Source: an uncultured Phascolarctobacterium sp. (GTDB lineage: Bacteria > Bacillota > Negativicutes > Acidaminococcales > Acidaminococcaceae). Taken from it: a stretch of 19,495 nucleotides of DNA. The position numbers and the translations under genes are program-made. The stretch lies in NCBI GenBank assembly GCA_905207485.1, contig CAJLLL010000038.1, positions 1 through 19,495 on the forward strand. The letters are read 5' to 3'. Under the pieces are notes generated by a model. The model had not been told where the DNA came from, did not search any database, and was given only the letters and a program-made list of their open reading frames with translations. This document shows positions 7,278 through 13,847 of the stretch, one piece after another (the stretch's first letter is position 1; each line of letters opens with the position of its first letter).

Positions 7278-7306
7278 TTGACAGCGCGCAGGCAAAGGCT
7301 TATACT
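7278..7306 (+). promoter_or_regulatory. Promoter of the thiazole operon
   Basis: A perfect TTGACA (7278-7283) and TATACT (7301-7306) stand 17 bp apart. Transcription would begin near 7313, just before the TPP aptamer. The -35 box is only 7 bp beyond the stop codon of the preceding peptidase gene. Confidence 0.88.
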
Positions 7307-7315
7307 TAACATAAC

Positions 7316-7406
7316 TGAACAGGGGAGCTTACAAATAGGCTGAGAGGAAGCTGTGCGCTTCGACCCGTAACCTGATTTGGATAATGCCAACGTAGGGAGT
7401 GTTTGC
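7316..7406 (+). ncRNA. TPP riboswitch (THI element) aptamer
   Basis: The conserved THI-box parts are in order: AGGGGAGC (7321-7328), GGCTGAGAGG (7338-7347), ACCC (7363-7366), ACCTGAT (7370-7376), then GGATAATGCCAACGTAGGGA (7379-7398). Thiamin pyrophosphate binding should lower expression of the thi genes that follow. The terminator-like hairpins at 7412-7442 and 7487-7541 are the probable expression platform. Confidence 0.95.
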
Positions 7407-7411
7407 AAATG

Positions 7412-7442
7412 ACGGCAAGTGCCTTGTTGGCGCTTGCCGTTT
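7412..7442 (+). terminator. First terminator-like hairpin after the TPP aptamer
   Basis: ACGGCAAGTGCC pairs with GGCGCTTGCCGT over 12 positions (one wobble) around a TTGTT loop, followed by a broken T run (TTCTTATT). It lies directly after the aptamer, so it is the first candidate for ligand-dependent termination. Confidence 0.65.
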
Positions 7443-7486
7443 CTTATTATCAGGCAGTTGCAATTTAATATGCCGTTAGATTGGGC

Positions 7487-7541
7487 AAAGCCCATGAAGG
7501 GGTGCACCACCGCGGGTGCAGGCTTCTTCATGGGCTTTTTT
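7487..7541 (+). terminator. Second, stronger terminator hairpin before thiS
   Basis: AAAGCCCATGAAG (7487-7499) pairs perfectly with CTTCATGGGCTTT (7526-7538). An inner TGCACC/GGGTGCA stem (7503-7520) tops it and six T follow at the 3' end (7536-7541). It lies 25 bp before the thiS start. It is either the real riboswitch terminator or a second layer of attenuation. Confidence 0.75.
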
Positions 7542-7565
7542 AATTACGGCGGAAAGGAGAAATTT

Positions 7566-7760
7566 ATGCTTTTGAATGGTAAAAATGTACGGCTTAATGC
7601 TGCGTGCACAGTTGCCGAATTTTTAAAAATGCAGAACCTGCGTGCGGAACTGGTGGCGATAGAACTTAACGGCAGCATTGTGCCGCGTGCAGAATTTAAC
7701 ACTGCTGTTTTAACAGATAGTGACGAAGTAGAAGTTGTAAGTTTTGTAGGAGGTGGCTGA
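7566..7760 (+). CDS. thiS: Sulfur carrier protein ThiS
   Basis: This 64-residue ubiquitin-like protein ends in GGG, with a C-terminal Gly-Gly that is adenylated by ThiF and then carries sulfur as a thiocarboxylate to ThiG for thiazole ring formation. It starts MLLNGKNVRL and has VAIELNGSIVPR and DEVEVVSFVGGG, the usual ThiS pattern. The frame is open further upstream, but that part lies in the riboswitch hairpins. The ATG at 7566 follows GGAAAGGAG (7551-7559) and gives the normal family length. It is the first gene of the thi operon, controlled by the TPP riboswitch. Confidence 0.93.
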   Translation: MLLNGKNVRLNAACTVAEFLKMQNLRAELVAIELNGSIVPRAEFNTAVLTDSDEVEVVSFVGGG

Positions 7761-7761
7761 A

Positions 7762-8343
7762 ATGCAGCAGGCAGATAAATTACAATCCGCACATATCGGC
7801 ATTGCAGGATTAGGCGGGCTTGGCTCGCACATTGCTGTGTTTTTGGCGCGGGCAGGTGTTAAGCATCTGCATCTTGTGGATTTTGACCGTGTTGATAAAA
7901 GCAATCTTGAGCGGCAGCACTATTTTTTGCGGCATCTTGGGCAATATAAAACGAAGGCACTGGCAGAACAGATTTTGCAGATTAATCCTCAGCTTGATTT
8001 ACGCCTGCAAAATTTACGGTTGGACGCAAATAATACGGCAGCGGTTTTTGCTAAGGACGATATTATCTGTGAAGCGGTTGATAAACCTGAGACCAAAGCT
8101 ATGCTGGTCAACACGCTGTTATCGGCTTGTAGTGGCAAAACTATTATTGCAGCCAGCGGGCTGGCAGGTGTTGGGCGCAGCAATGCCATAAAAACACGCA
8201 GAATCGCTCCTGATTTTTATCTTTGCGGCGATGGCGCAAGCGGCATAGAAACCTGCGGGCGTTTGGCTGCGCCGCGTGCTGCGTTATGTGCAGCGCATCA
8301 GGCAAACCTTGTTTTGGAACTTCTCTTAAAAATGGAGGAATAA
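7762..8343 (+). CDS. thiF: ThiS adenylyltransferase ThiF (short, family 2)
   Basis: This E1-like enzyme of 193 residues activates the C terminus of ThiS with ATP. The nucleotide site GLGGLGSH lies near residues 13-20, followed by the VDFDRVDKSNLERQHYF block, with the catalytic-type D/N/R residues of the family, and CGDGASGIETCGRL in the last third. It is shorter than E. coli ThiF and lacks the CxxC zinc pairs, as in the Firmicute type often named family 2. AGGAGG (7748-7753) is 8 bases before the ATG at 7762, so this start is preferred to a GTG at 7753 that overlaps the ribosome site. Only one base separates it from thiS. Confidence 0.9.
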   Translation: MQQADKLQSAHIGIAGLGGLGSHIAVFLARAGVKHLHLVDFDRVDKSNLERQHYFLRHLGQYKTKALAEQILQINPQLDLRLQNLRLDANNTAAVFAKDDIICEAVDKPETKAMLVNTLLSACSGKTIIAASGLAGVGRSNAIKTRRIAPDFYLCGDGASGIETCGRLAAPRAALCAAHQANLVLELLLKMEE

Positions 8344-8345
8344 TA

Positions 8346-9110
8346 ATGGACGATAAATTTATTTTAGGCGGACATGAATTTAACAGCCGTTTTATTTTGG
8401 GCAGCGGCAAATATTCACTGGAACTTATTAAAGCAGCGGTAGAAAATGCCGGTGCAGAAATTTTAACGCTTGCTTTGCGCCGCGTAAATGACGGCGGGCT
8501 TGCCAATATTTTAGATTATATCCCTAAAGGCATTACGTTATTGCCAAACACCAGCGGCGCACGTACTGCCGCTGAAGCAGTGCGTATTGCAAGGCTTGCG
8601 CGTGAAGTTTGCGGCAGCAGTTTTATTAAAATAGAAGTTATTCGCGACAGCAAATACTTGCTGCCGGATAATTATGAAACCATTAAGGCGACGGAAATTT
8701 TGGCGGCGGAAGGGTTTACGGTAATGCCTTATATGTACCCCGATTTAAACGCCGCACGTGATTTGACGAAGGCAGGTGCGGCGTGCGTAATGCCTTTGGG
8801 TGCGCCTATCGGCAGTAATATGGGGCTTGTAACCAAAGAGTTTATTCAGATTTTAATTGATGAAATTGATTTGCCGGTAATTGTTGATGCCGGCATCGGC
8901 AGTCCGGCGCAGGCGTGCGAAGCCATGCAGATGGGCGCGGCGGCGGTAATGGTAAACACAGCTATTGCAACAAGCGGCAATATACCTGCCATGGCAGAGG
9001 CTTTTAAACTGGCGGTAGAGGCAGGGCGTAAAGCGTATCTTGCAGGTCTTGGCGCGGTAAGCAGACACGCATCGTCATCAAGCCCGCTGACAGGTTTTAT
9101 TGGGGAGTGA
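8346..9110 (+). CDS. thiG: Thiazole synthase ThiG
   Basis: This TIM-barrel enzyme of 254 residues joins 1-deoxy-xylulose 5-phosphate, dehydroglycine and sulfur from ThiS into the thiazole phosphate. It has FILGSGKYS near residue 17, LRRVNDGGLANILDYIP, LLPNTSGARTAAEAV, IKIEV with the likely Schiff-base lysine K95, LGAPIGSNMGL, VDAGIGSPAQACEAMQMGAAAVMVNTAIA, and the C-terminal SSSSPLTGFIGE. The GGAGG site at 8334-8338 fits the ATG at 8346, two bases after the thiF stop. A longer open frame back to 8223 runs through thiF and is not used. It sits in the usual place in a thiSFGH operon. Confidence 0.95.
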   Translation: MDDKFILGGHEFNSRFILGSGKYSLELIKAAVENAGAEILTLALRRVNDGGLANILDYIPKGITLLPNTSGARTAAEAVRIARLAREVCGSSFIKIEVIRDSKYLLPDNYETIKATEILAAEGFTVMPYMYPDLNAARDLTKAGAACVMPLGAPIGSNMGLVTKEFIQILIDEIDLPVIVDAGIGSPAQACEAMQMGAAAVMVNTAIATSGNIPAMAEAFKLAVEAGRKAYLAGLGAVSRHASSSSPLTGFIGE

Positions 9111-9115
9111 TAAAC

Positions 9116-10288
9116 GTGCAGGATATAAATAAAACTGATTTGACAGATTGCCTTACCTATCAGCCGGGCATGGAAGTTATTGAGTCATCAATGCTCGAAG
9201 AAGTGCAGGCAGCGGCAGATGCCGTTGATTTTGCTTCTTTTACGGCAAAAGATGTAGAGACTGCTTTGGGTAAACGGCATAAAACGCCGCAGGATTTTGC
9301 CGTACTGCTTTCGCTGGCGGCGCTTCCGTTTTTAGAGGAAATGGCGCAGCAGGCAAGACAGCTTACCTTCAGGTATTTTGGCAGCAGCCGCAGCATTTTT
9401 ACACCGCTGTACCTTGCCAATTATTGCGAAAATTACTGCGTGTACTGCGGCTTTAACTGCCATAACAAAATTAACCGCATGAAACTGGATGCCGCCGGCA
9501 TGGAGCGTGAAATGCAGGCCATTGCCGCAACCGGTCTGCGCGAAATACTGCTTTTAACCGGAGAGAGCCGCAAAATGAGCGGCGTTGAATACATAGCGGA
9601 AGCTGTAAAAATGGCGCGCCGATATTTCAGCGTGGTAGGGCTTGAAGTATATCCTATGAATACAGATGAATACGCTTATTTGCACCGCTGCGGAGCAGAT
9701 TATGTAACGGTTTTTCAGGAAACGTATGACATTAATGCCTATGCTAAATTACATCTGGCAGGGCATAAGCGGGTGTTTCCATACCGCTTTTATACGCAGG
9801 AGCGCGCTTTGAAAGGCTGTGTGCGCGGCGTTGCTTTTGCACCTTTAATGGGCTTGAGCGATTTTTGCCGCGATATTTTTGCCTGCGGTATGCACGCTTA
9901 CCTTGTGCAGCGTAAATATCCGGCAGCAGAAATCAGTTTTTCCTGTCCGCGTTTGCGCCCGGCAGAAGGAAATGAACTGCCGCTTGAAGCCGGCGGCGCA
10001 GATTTAAAACATTTGGTGCAGGCTGTATGCGCTTACCGTCTGTTTATGCCGCAGGCCGGCATTACTGTTTCCAGTCGTGAGTGCGCAGCCGTGCGCGATA
10101 ATCTTTTGCAGTTTGCGGCAACAAAAATTTCGGCAGGCGTAAGCACGGGCATTGGTACGCACAGCAAACAGGAGCGTGAAGGCGATGAGCAGTTTGAAAT
10201 AGCCGATAGCCGCAGCGTTGACGAAGTGTTTGCAGGCATAAAAAAAGCCGGCTTACAGCCGGTGCTGACGGATGGCAGTTATGTTTGA
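9116..10288 (+). CDS. thiH: 2-iminoacetate synthase ThiH (radical SAM tyrosine lyase)
   Basis: This 390-residue radical SAM enzyme cleaves tyrosine to dehydroglycine and p-cresol, supplying ThiG under anaerobic conditions. The cluster motif reads CENYCVYC (C104, C108, C111), the CxxxCxxC form, with later motifs LLLTGES, EVYPMNTDEYAYLHRCGADYVTVFQETYD and a GVSTGIGTH-type C-terminal block. The presence of ThiH instead of glycine oxidase ThiO points to an anaerobe. GGGGAG at about 9102-9107 is 8 bases before the GTG at 9116, so that start is preferred to an overlapping GTG at 9107. The C terminus overlaps the next gene. Confidence 0.93.
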   Translation: MQDINKTDLTDCLTYQPGMEVIESSMLEEVQAAADAVDFASFTAKDVETALGKRHKTPQDFAVLLSLAALPFLEEMAQQARQLTFRYFGSSRSIFTPLYLANYCENYCVYCGFNCHNKINRMKLDAAGMEREMQAIAATGLREILLLTGESRKMSGVEYIAEAVKMARRYFSVVGLEVYPMNTDEYAYLHRCGADYVTVFQETYDINAYAKLHLAGHKRVFPYRFYTQERALKGCVRGVAFAPLMGLSDFCRDIFACGMHAYLVQRKYPAAEISFSCPRLRPAEGNELPLEAGGADLKHLVQAVCAYRLFMPQAGITVSSRECAAVRDNLLQFAATKISAGVSTGIGTHSKQEREGDEQFEIADSRSVDEVFAGIKKAGLQPVLTDGSYV

Positions 10289-10847
10289 AAATATGATTTG
10301 CATTACTGACAGAAAAGTTTGTGCTGTACCTTTTTTGGAACAGATTGAAAAAGTGTGCGCCTTAAAGCCGCTGGCGTTAATTTTGCGTGAAAAAGATTTG
10401 AGCGGCGAAGAATATTTAAGGATAGCAAAACAAGTACAGCCAATCTGCCAGAAGGAGGGCGTAAAATTTGTTGTCCATACTTTTTGGCAGGCAGCACTTG
10501 TGCTTGGTGTGAACTGTATTCATATGCCGCTGCCTCTATTGAAAAATATGACCGCAGAAGAAAAAAGCTGTTTTAGCTGCATTGGCAGTTCGGTTCACAG
10601 CATTGATGAAGCGCTTGCGGCTGTTAAGCTGGGGGCAGGCTGTCTTGTTGCCGGGCATATTTATGCCAGCAGCTGCAAAGCAGGCGCAGCGCCGCGCGGT
10701 TTAGGCTTTTTGCGTGAAGTCTGTGCCGCCGTAAATATGCCGGTATATGCCATTGGCGGCATAGGCCTTAATGCTGTGCAGTTTAAAGAGGTAGAAACCT
10801 GCGGTGCGGCGGGCGCGTGCCTGCGCAGCGCGTTGATGCAGTTTTAA
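10272..10847 (+). CDS. tenI: TenI-like thiazole tautomerase (thiamin phosphate synthase superfamily)
   Basis: This 191-residue TIM-barrel protein is related to ThiE. It has ICITDRK, LILREKDLSGEEYL, GSSVHSIDEALAAVKLGAGCLVAGHIYASSCKAG, PRGLGFL and AIGGIGLN. The GHIY...SCKAG...RGL stretch is TenI-like. The positions where ThiE has its NDR and HxGQxD motifs read VVHTF and IHMPLPLL, so coupling activity is doubtful. TenI converts the ThiG product to the aromatic thiazole carboxylate. The start overlaps the thiH end by 17 bases; an ATG at 10281 is also possible. Its TAA shares bases with the stop of the opposite-strand methyltransferase. Automatic pipelines would likely call it ThiE. Confidence 0.75.
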   Translation: MAVMFENMICITDRKVCAVPFLEQIEKVCALKPLALILREKDLSGEEYLRIAKQVQPICQKEGVKFVVHTFWQAALVLGVNCIHMPLPLLKNMTAEEKSCFSCIGSSVHSIDEALAAVKLGAGCLVAGHIYASSCKAGAAPRGLGFLREVCAAVNMPVYAIGGIGLNAVQFKEVETCGAAGACLRSALMQF

Positions 10848-11593
10848 AATTTAACGGCTTTAACGCAGAACATCGGTACGGGAATGTAAAAAATATCTTC
10901 GCTGCCGTAAATACGGCTGCCCACTGTTTTATCAACGTTTACGCTGCATATGCCTGTGCCGTTTAAAAATTCTTTGTCCCATTGCGGACGGTTATAAGCG
11001 CTTATATCAAGCATATGGTAAATATTGTGGCACTCTTCCAAAAGTTCCGGCGCAATATCTGCATGGGCATTTTGCTTTGGCAGTTTTTGGCTGTGGTGCC
11101 CGCGTGCATATTCCGCATCGTAATTAAGCAGGATGCCGCCGGGTTTAAGCACGCGCAGCCATTCTTTGTAAGCCGTTTCGGGGTGCGGCAGGTTCCACAT
11201 TACGTTGCGGCTTATTACAACATCAAAAGTTTCGTCTGCAAATTCCAACGCTTCAGCATCCATTACGGCAAATTGTGCGTTGCTGCCTTCGGCGGCGGCA
11301 AGTTCTTTGGCGGCGGCAATCATTTCAGGCGTCAGGTCAATTCCTGTAACATCGTGCTTTTGGCCAAGCAAAATACCAAAAAAGCCTGCGCCGCAGCCGA
11401 TATCTAAAATTTTTAAGCTGCGGTTCTGCGGCAGATGGTGGTTAATTTCCTGATGCCACAATAACTGTTTTTCGCTGTGCAGTTCGGCACGGCGCAGGCT
11501 GGCAAAGGCGGCGCTGCGTTTTTGCCAGTAATTGGTAATATAAGTTTTTTCGTCTTTGCGGTGCTGTATGGTTGCTGTCGAAATTTCCGTCAT
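10844..11593 (-). CDS. Class I SAM-dependent methyltransferase
   Basis: This 249-residue protein has the Rossmann methyltransferase pattern: motif I ILDIGCGAGFFG at residues 62-73, acidic D86 in GIDLTPEM, VMDAEALEF, FDVVISRNVMWNL, and RVLKPGGILLNYD. It is of the methyltransferase 11/25 type. The N-terminal 50 residues are basic with NYWQKRSAAF, typical of a substrate cap. AAGGAG lies 7 bases before the ATG. The gene follows the ABC substrate-binding lipoprotein by only 12 bases and must share its mRNA. The substrate is not known; the link to a nickel/peptide-type binding protein allows the guess that it acts on a metal ligand or small molecule, but nothing in the sequence proves this. It ends tail to tail with tenI, overlapping by four bases. 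Confidence 0.85.
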   Translation of the reverse strand: MTEISTATIQHRKDEKTYITNYWQKRSAAFASLRRAELHSEKQLLWHQEINHHLPQNRSLKILDIGCGAGFFGILLGQKHDVTGIDLTPEMIAAAKELAAAEGSNAQFAVMDAEALEFADETFDVVISRNVMWNLPHPETAYKEWLRVLKPGGILLNYDAEYARGHHSQKLPKQNAHADIAPELLEECHNIYHMLDISAYNRPQWDKEFLNGTGICSVNVDKTVGSRIYGSEDIFYIPVPMFCVKAVKF

Positions 11594-11605
11594 GTTCCTG
11601 CTCCT

Positions 11606-13123
11606 TTAATCTATCGTTAAATCTTTGGTAATTTCGTAATAATCGCATGGGTGGGCATTAAAGTTATGTACATTGTTTTTCATTACCAATGACATTTTTA
11701 AATGCGCAATGTACATAAAAGCGGCGTCTTCGTTAAGCTGCCTGCTTATCTGCGTTGCCAGTCCGGCACGTGTGTCAGGGTTAAATTCACTGCCAAGCTG
11801 TGCCGTAAGGATTTCTGCCTTACTGCTGCGGTAGGCGCCGTTATTATAAGGGCTTTCGCCAAGATGGGTTGTAAAATAATACTGCGCATCGCCGGTAGGT
11901 GCTGTTACAAATGCTTTGGCGTAAATGTCCCATTCGCCGCGCTGCAGGTAATCGTTGTATCCGTCTGTGGGGTTAATTTCCAGACGGATGCCGGCTTCTT
12001 TCAGCCAGCTTTGCGCTGCTTCTGCTAATAGCGGCAGTTCCTGGCGGGAGGTATAGGTAAGCCAGCGCAGGGTAAGCGTGTTGCCGTTTTTATCAACATA
12101 TCCGTCTCCGTTGCTGTCCGTCCAGCCGGCTTCGGCAAGCAGCCGACGCGCCTCCTGCAAATTGTGGCTTTGTGCCGTGCCGCCGCCAAAAGGCAGATTG
12201 GGCGGGAAGGGGCTTTGTGCTGGAAGGCCGTTATTTAGAAGCTGTACGCGCGCAAAAGTTTCCTTATCCATGCAAAGTGAAATTGCACGGCGTACACGCA
12301 CATCCTGCAAGGCAGGCGTGTTGAAATTAAAAGCGGCTTGAAAAGTGCGTGATGTTGCGGCAGTGCTTATTTTATAGGCAGGGTCATCTTTAAACAGCGG
12401 CAGCGCTGCATAAGGCAGTCCCTGCGCGGCGTCAATTTCGCCGTTTTGCAGCGCCAGTGCCAGTGTGTTGCCGTCGGTAATGCTGCTTACAATAATTTTA
12501 TCAAGCCCGGGCTTGCCGCCCCAGTAATTTTGGTTGGGTACAAGCACAACTTCTTTGGAAGTCTGGCTTTGTACTATGTAAGGGCCTGTACCGGAGATGT
12601 TTTGGGCGCCATGTTCGCTGCCGGTAATTTCCATAATGCAGCCATAAGGGTCGCACAGGTAATTTATAAGCGCCGGGGCTTTGGCAGAGCTTGTAAGTGT
12701 TATAGTCTGCCCTTCGGCAATAATGGAGGTGAGTTTTAAATCTTCCCTGGCACGGTTATGGCGGCTTATTAAATCTTCCAGGCAGGCTTTAACCGCTTCG
12801 CCAGTCATTTTGTTGCCGCTTGAAAAATAAACGTCATTACGCAGCGTTATTTTTACAGTGTTGTTATTTATAAATTCGTACTTTTCTGCCAGCCAGGGCT
12901 GCGGCTGCATGGCATCGTTAAATTTAAACAGCGTTTCGCCAACGCCGTAGCGGATTGCGCTCCAACCCTGATAGCTTTCGTGTGCATCCATGCCGGCGTT
13001 TTCCATAGCTATGCCGTAAGCCGTAGTACCATAGCGGAAAATCTTTTCATTTGTTGGTTCTTCGCTGCCGCAGGCGCTTGTAATAAGCGCGGCGCCGATT
13101 AAAAGCGCGGCCAAAAATTTCAT
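11606..13123 (-). CDS. ABC transporter substrate-binding lipoprotein, nickel/oligopeptide (NikA/Opp) family
   Basis: This 505-residue extracytoplasmic binding protein of family 5 (SBP_bac_5) starts with a lipoprotein signal, MKFLAALLIGAALITSAC, lipidated at C18. Family features include ETLFKFNDAMQPQPWLAEKY, LRNDVYFSSG, SGTGPYIV, NQNYWGGKPGLDKI, DVRVRRAISLCMDKE and DGYNDYLQRGEWDIY. It most resembles the nickel or metallophore-complex binding branch (NikA, CntA). The open frame continues upstream to 13234, but that would run through the leader hairpin and add a non-signal N terminus, so the ATG at 13123 with GGGTG upstream is chosen. No permease or ATPase genes are near, so it must work with a transporter coded elsewhere. 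It is followed by a methyltransferase in the same operon. Confidence 0.85.
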   Translation of the reverse strand: MKFLAALLIGAALITSACGSEEPTNEKIFRYGTTAYGIAMENAGMDAHESYQGWSAIRYGVGETLFKFNDAMQPQPWLAEKYEFINNNTVKITLRNDVYFSSGNKMTGEAVKACLEDLISRHNRAREDLKLTSIIAEGQTITLTSSAKAPALINYLCDPYGCIMEITGSEHGAQNISGTGPYIVQSQTSKEVVLVPNQNYWGGKPGLDKIIVSSITDGNTLALALQNGEIDAAQGLPYAALPLFKDDPAYKISTAATSRTFQAAFNFNTPALQDVRVRRAISLCMDKETFARVQLLNNGLPAQSPFPPNLPFGGGTAQSHNLQEARRLLAEAGWTDSNGDGYVDKNGNTLTLRWLTYTSRQELPLLAEAAQSWLKEAGIRLEINPTDGYNDYLQRGEWDIYAKAFVTAPTGDAQYYFTTHLGESPYNNGAYRSSKAEILTAQLGSEFNPDTRAGLATQISRQLNEDAAFMYIAHLKMSLVMKNNVHNFNAHPCDYYEITKDLTID

Positions 13124-13137
13124 ACTATCACCCAAAT

Positions 13138-13195
13138 AAAAAAGCCATGAAGAAACAGCCGCTTTTCTAAAGCGGTTAAATGCCTTCATGGCTTT
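13138..13195 (-). terminator. Terminator/attenuator hairpin in the leader of the binding-protein operon
   Basis: Read on the minus strand, AAAGCCATGAAG pairs perfectly with CTTCATGGCTTT over 12 bp (13195-13184 with 13152-13141). A second inner stem CCGCTTT/AAAGCGG tops it, and six T follow (13143-13138). It lies between the likely promoter and the lipoprotein start, so it would stop transcription before the gene unless relieved. Confidence 0.75.
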
Positions 13196-13258
13196 GTTCT
13201 TTATGCAAAAAATTTTATCGCTGCTCCGCAGCATGGCAAGTACTCGTGTAATTGCCGT
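13196..13258 (-). promoter_or_regulatory. Structured leader of unknown type before the attenuator hairpin
   Basis: On the minus strand the first ~60 bases of the expected transcript can form a GGCAA/TTGCC stem (13256-13252 with 13239-13235) and a GCTGC/GCAGC stem with a GGA loop (13232-13220), then an A/T-rich stretch. No TPP, cobalamin or T-box consensus was recognised. It could be a sensor for the terminator that follows, or a short-peptide or protein target. Confidence 0.4.
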
Positions 13259-13264
13259 GTTATT

Positions 13265-13295
13265 ATTATAAATGCTGGAGTAGGCTCTATGTCAA
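13265..13295 (-). promoter_or_regulatory. Likely promoter of the binding-protein/methyltransferase operon
   Basis: On the minus strand a perfect TTGACA (13295-13290) and perfect TATAAT (13270-13265) are present, with a long 19-bp spacer. It would give a leader of about 135 bases before the ATG at 13123. Confidence 0.6.
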
Positions 13296-13384
13296 GAGGC
13301 GGCTCATAAAATTATCAGTTATAACTGACAAAATAAAAAAGAAAAATAAGGCGTAGTTTATTTTTATTCTGACGGATTTTGTTG

Positions 13385-13390
13385 TATAAT
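13385..13390 (+). promoter_or_regulatory. -10 box upstream of the DUF190 gene
   Basis: A perfect TATAAT lies about 58 bp before the ATG at 13448. No good -35 element is found 16-19 bp upstream (the region is T-rich), so it may need an activator or be a weak promoter. Confidence 0.4.
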
Positions 13391-13447
13391 TATCTTAGGA
13401 CAAGTTTGCTTTACAGGCAGGCTTTATATGTGAAAGGCTGTGATTTT

Positions 13448-13819
13448 ATGGAATTTAAAAAAGTTACCTTCTTAAAAGTTTATACAGGTGAGGATCTTAT
13501 TTTAAACGATAAGCCTTTTTACAAAGCCGTTATTGAAGAAGCTATGCGCCTTAAACTTGCAGGCGGTACCGTATCGCGCGGCATTGGCGGTTATGCTTCC
13601 GAAAAGCGCGGTATCGACCAGAAAATAGGTTCATTTTTTACCAGTTTACCCAATATGCCGGTAGTAGTAGAAATTATCGATACACGTGAAAATATCGAAA
13701 AAATTCTGCCGTGGCTGGAAAAGCACGCTACAAAATCATTGGTGCTGGTTGAAGAAAGTACCTGCCTTGTAACAGATTACATGCGTCAGGAAGAAGCTAA
13801 AAAAGCCGTTCAGGCTTAA
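13448..13819 (+). CDS. DUF190 domain-containing protein (PII-like fold)
   Basis: This 123-residue cytosolic protein matches DUF190 (PF02641) from start to end: FLKVYTGEDLILNDKPFYKAVIEEAMRLKLAGGTVSRGIGGYA, then a PVVVEIIDTRENIEKILPWLE segment, and a short charged tail. DUF190 proteins have a PII-like ferredoxin fold, and some are found next to fluoride exporters (CrcB). No such gene is in the window. The frame is open upstream to 13379, but the ATG at 13448 gives the usual family length and N terminus; its ribosome site (GAAAGG) is weak and rather far. It lies 28 bp before a FAD protein gene, suggesting an operon. A sensing role is inference from the fold. Confidence 0.82.
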   Translation: MEFKKVTFLKVYTGEDLILNDKPFYKAVIEEAMRLKLAGGTVSRGIGGYASEKRGIDQKIGSFFTSLPNMPVVVEIIDTRENIEKILPWLEKHATKSLVLVEESTCLVTDYMRQEEAKKAVQA

Positions 13820-13847
13820 TAATAAAAAAATTCCCAAGGAGAAATTT

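Larger units (their letters stand above)
13124..13447. other. Divergent intergenic region between the lipoprotein gene and the DUF190 gene
   Basis: This 324-bp region has no supported coding sequence. It holds the minus-strand promoter and attenuated leader (13124-13295) and the plus-strand -10 box at 13385-13390. Between them (13300-13380) is AT-rich sequence in which no clear operator is seen. Confidence 0.6.

Noticed and set aside
7419..7565. Extended ThiS N terminus or short upstream peptide
   Set aside because: The open frame crosses the riboswitch hairpins, and the added residues do not belong to the ThiS family; the ATG at 7566 has a good ribosome site.
8223..8345. Extended ThiG N terminus
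   Set aside because: It overlaps thiF in another frame and the family starts at the ATG at 8346, which has its own GGAGG site.
13124..13234. Extended N terminus of the binding lipoprotein
   Set aside because: The extra 37 residues are coded by the leader hairpin and precede a complete lipoprotein signal peptide starting at 13123.
13138..13260. A second TPP riboswitch before the lipoprotein gene, suggested by the thiS-like hairpin
   Set aside because: The CTGAGA and ACCTGAT...GGATAATGCCA elements of the TPP aptamer are absent.
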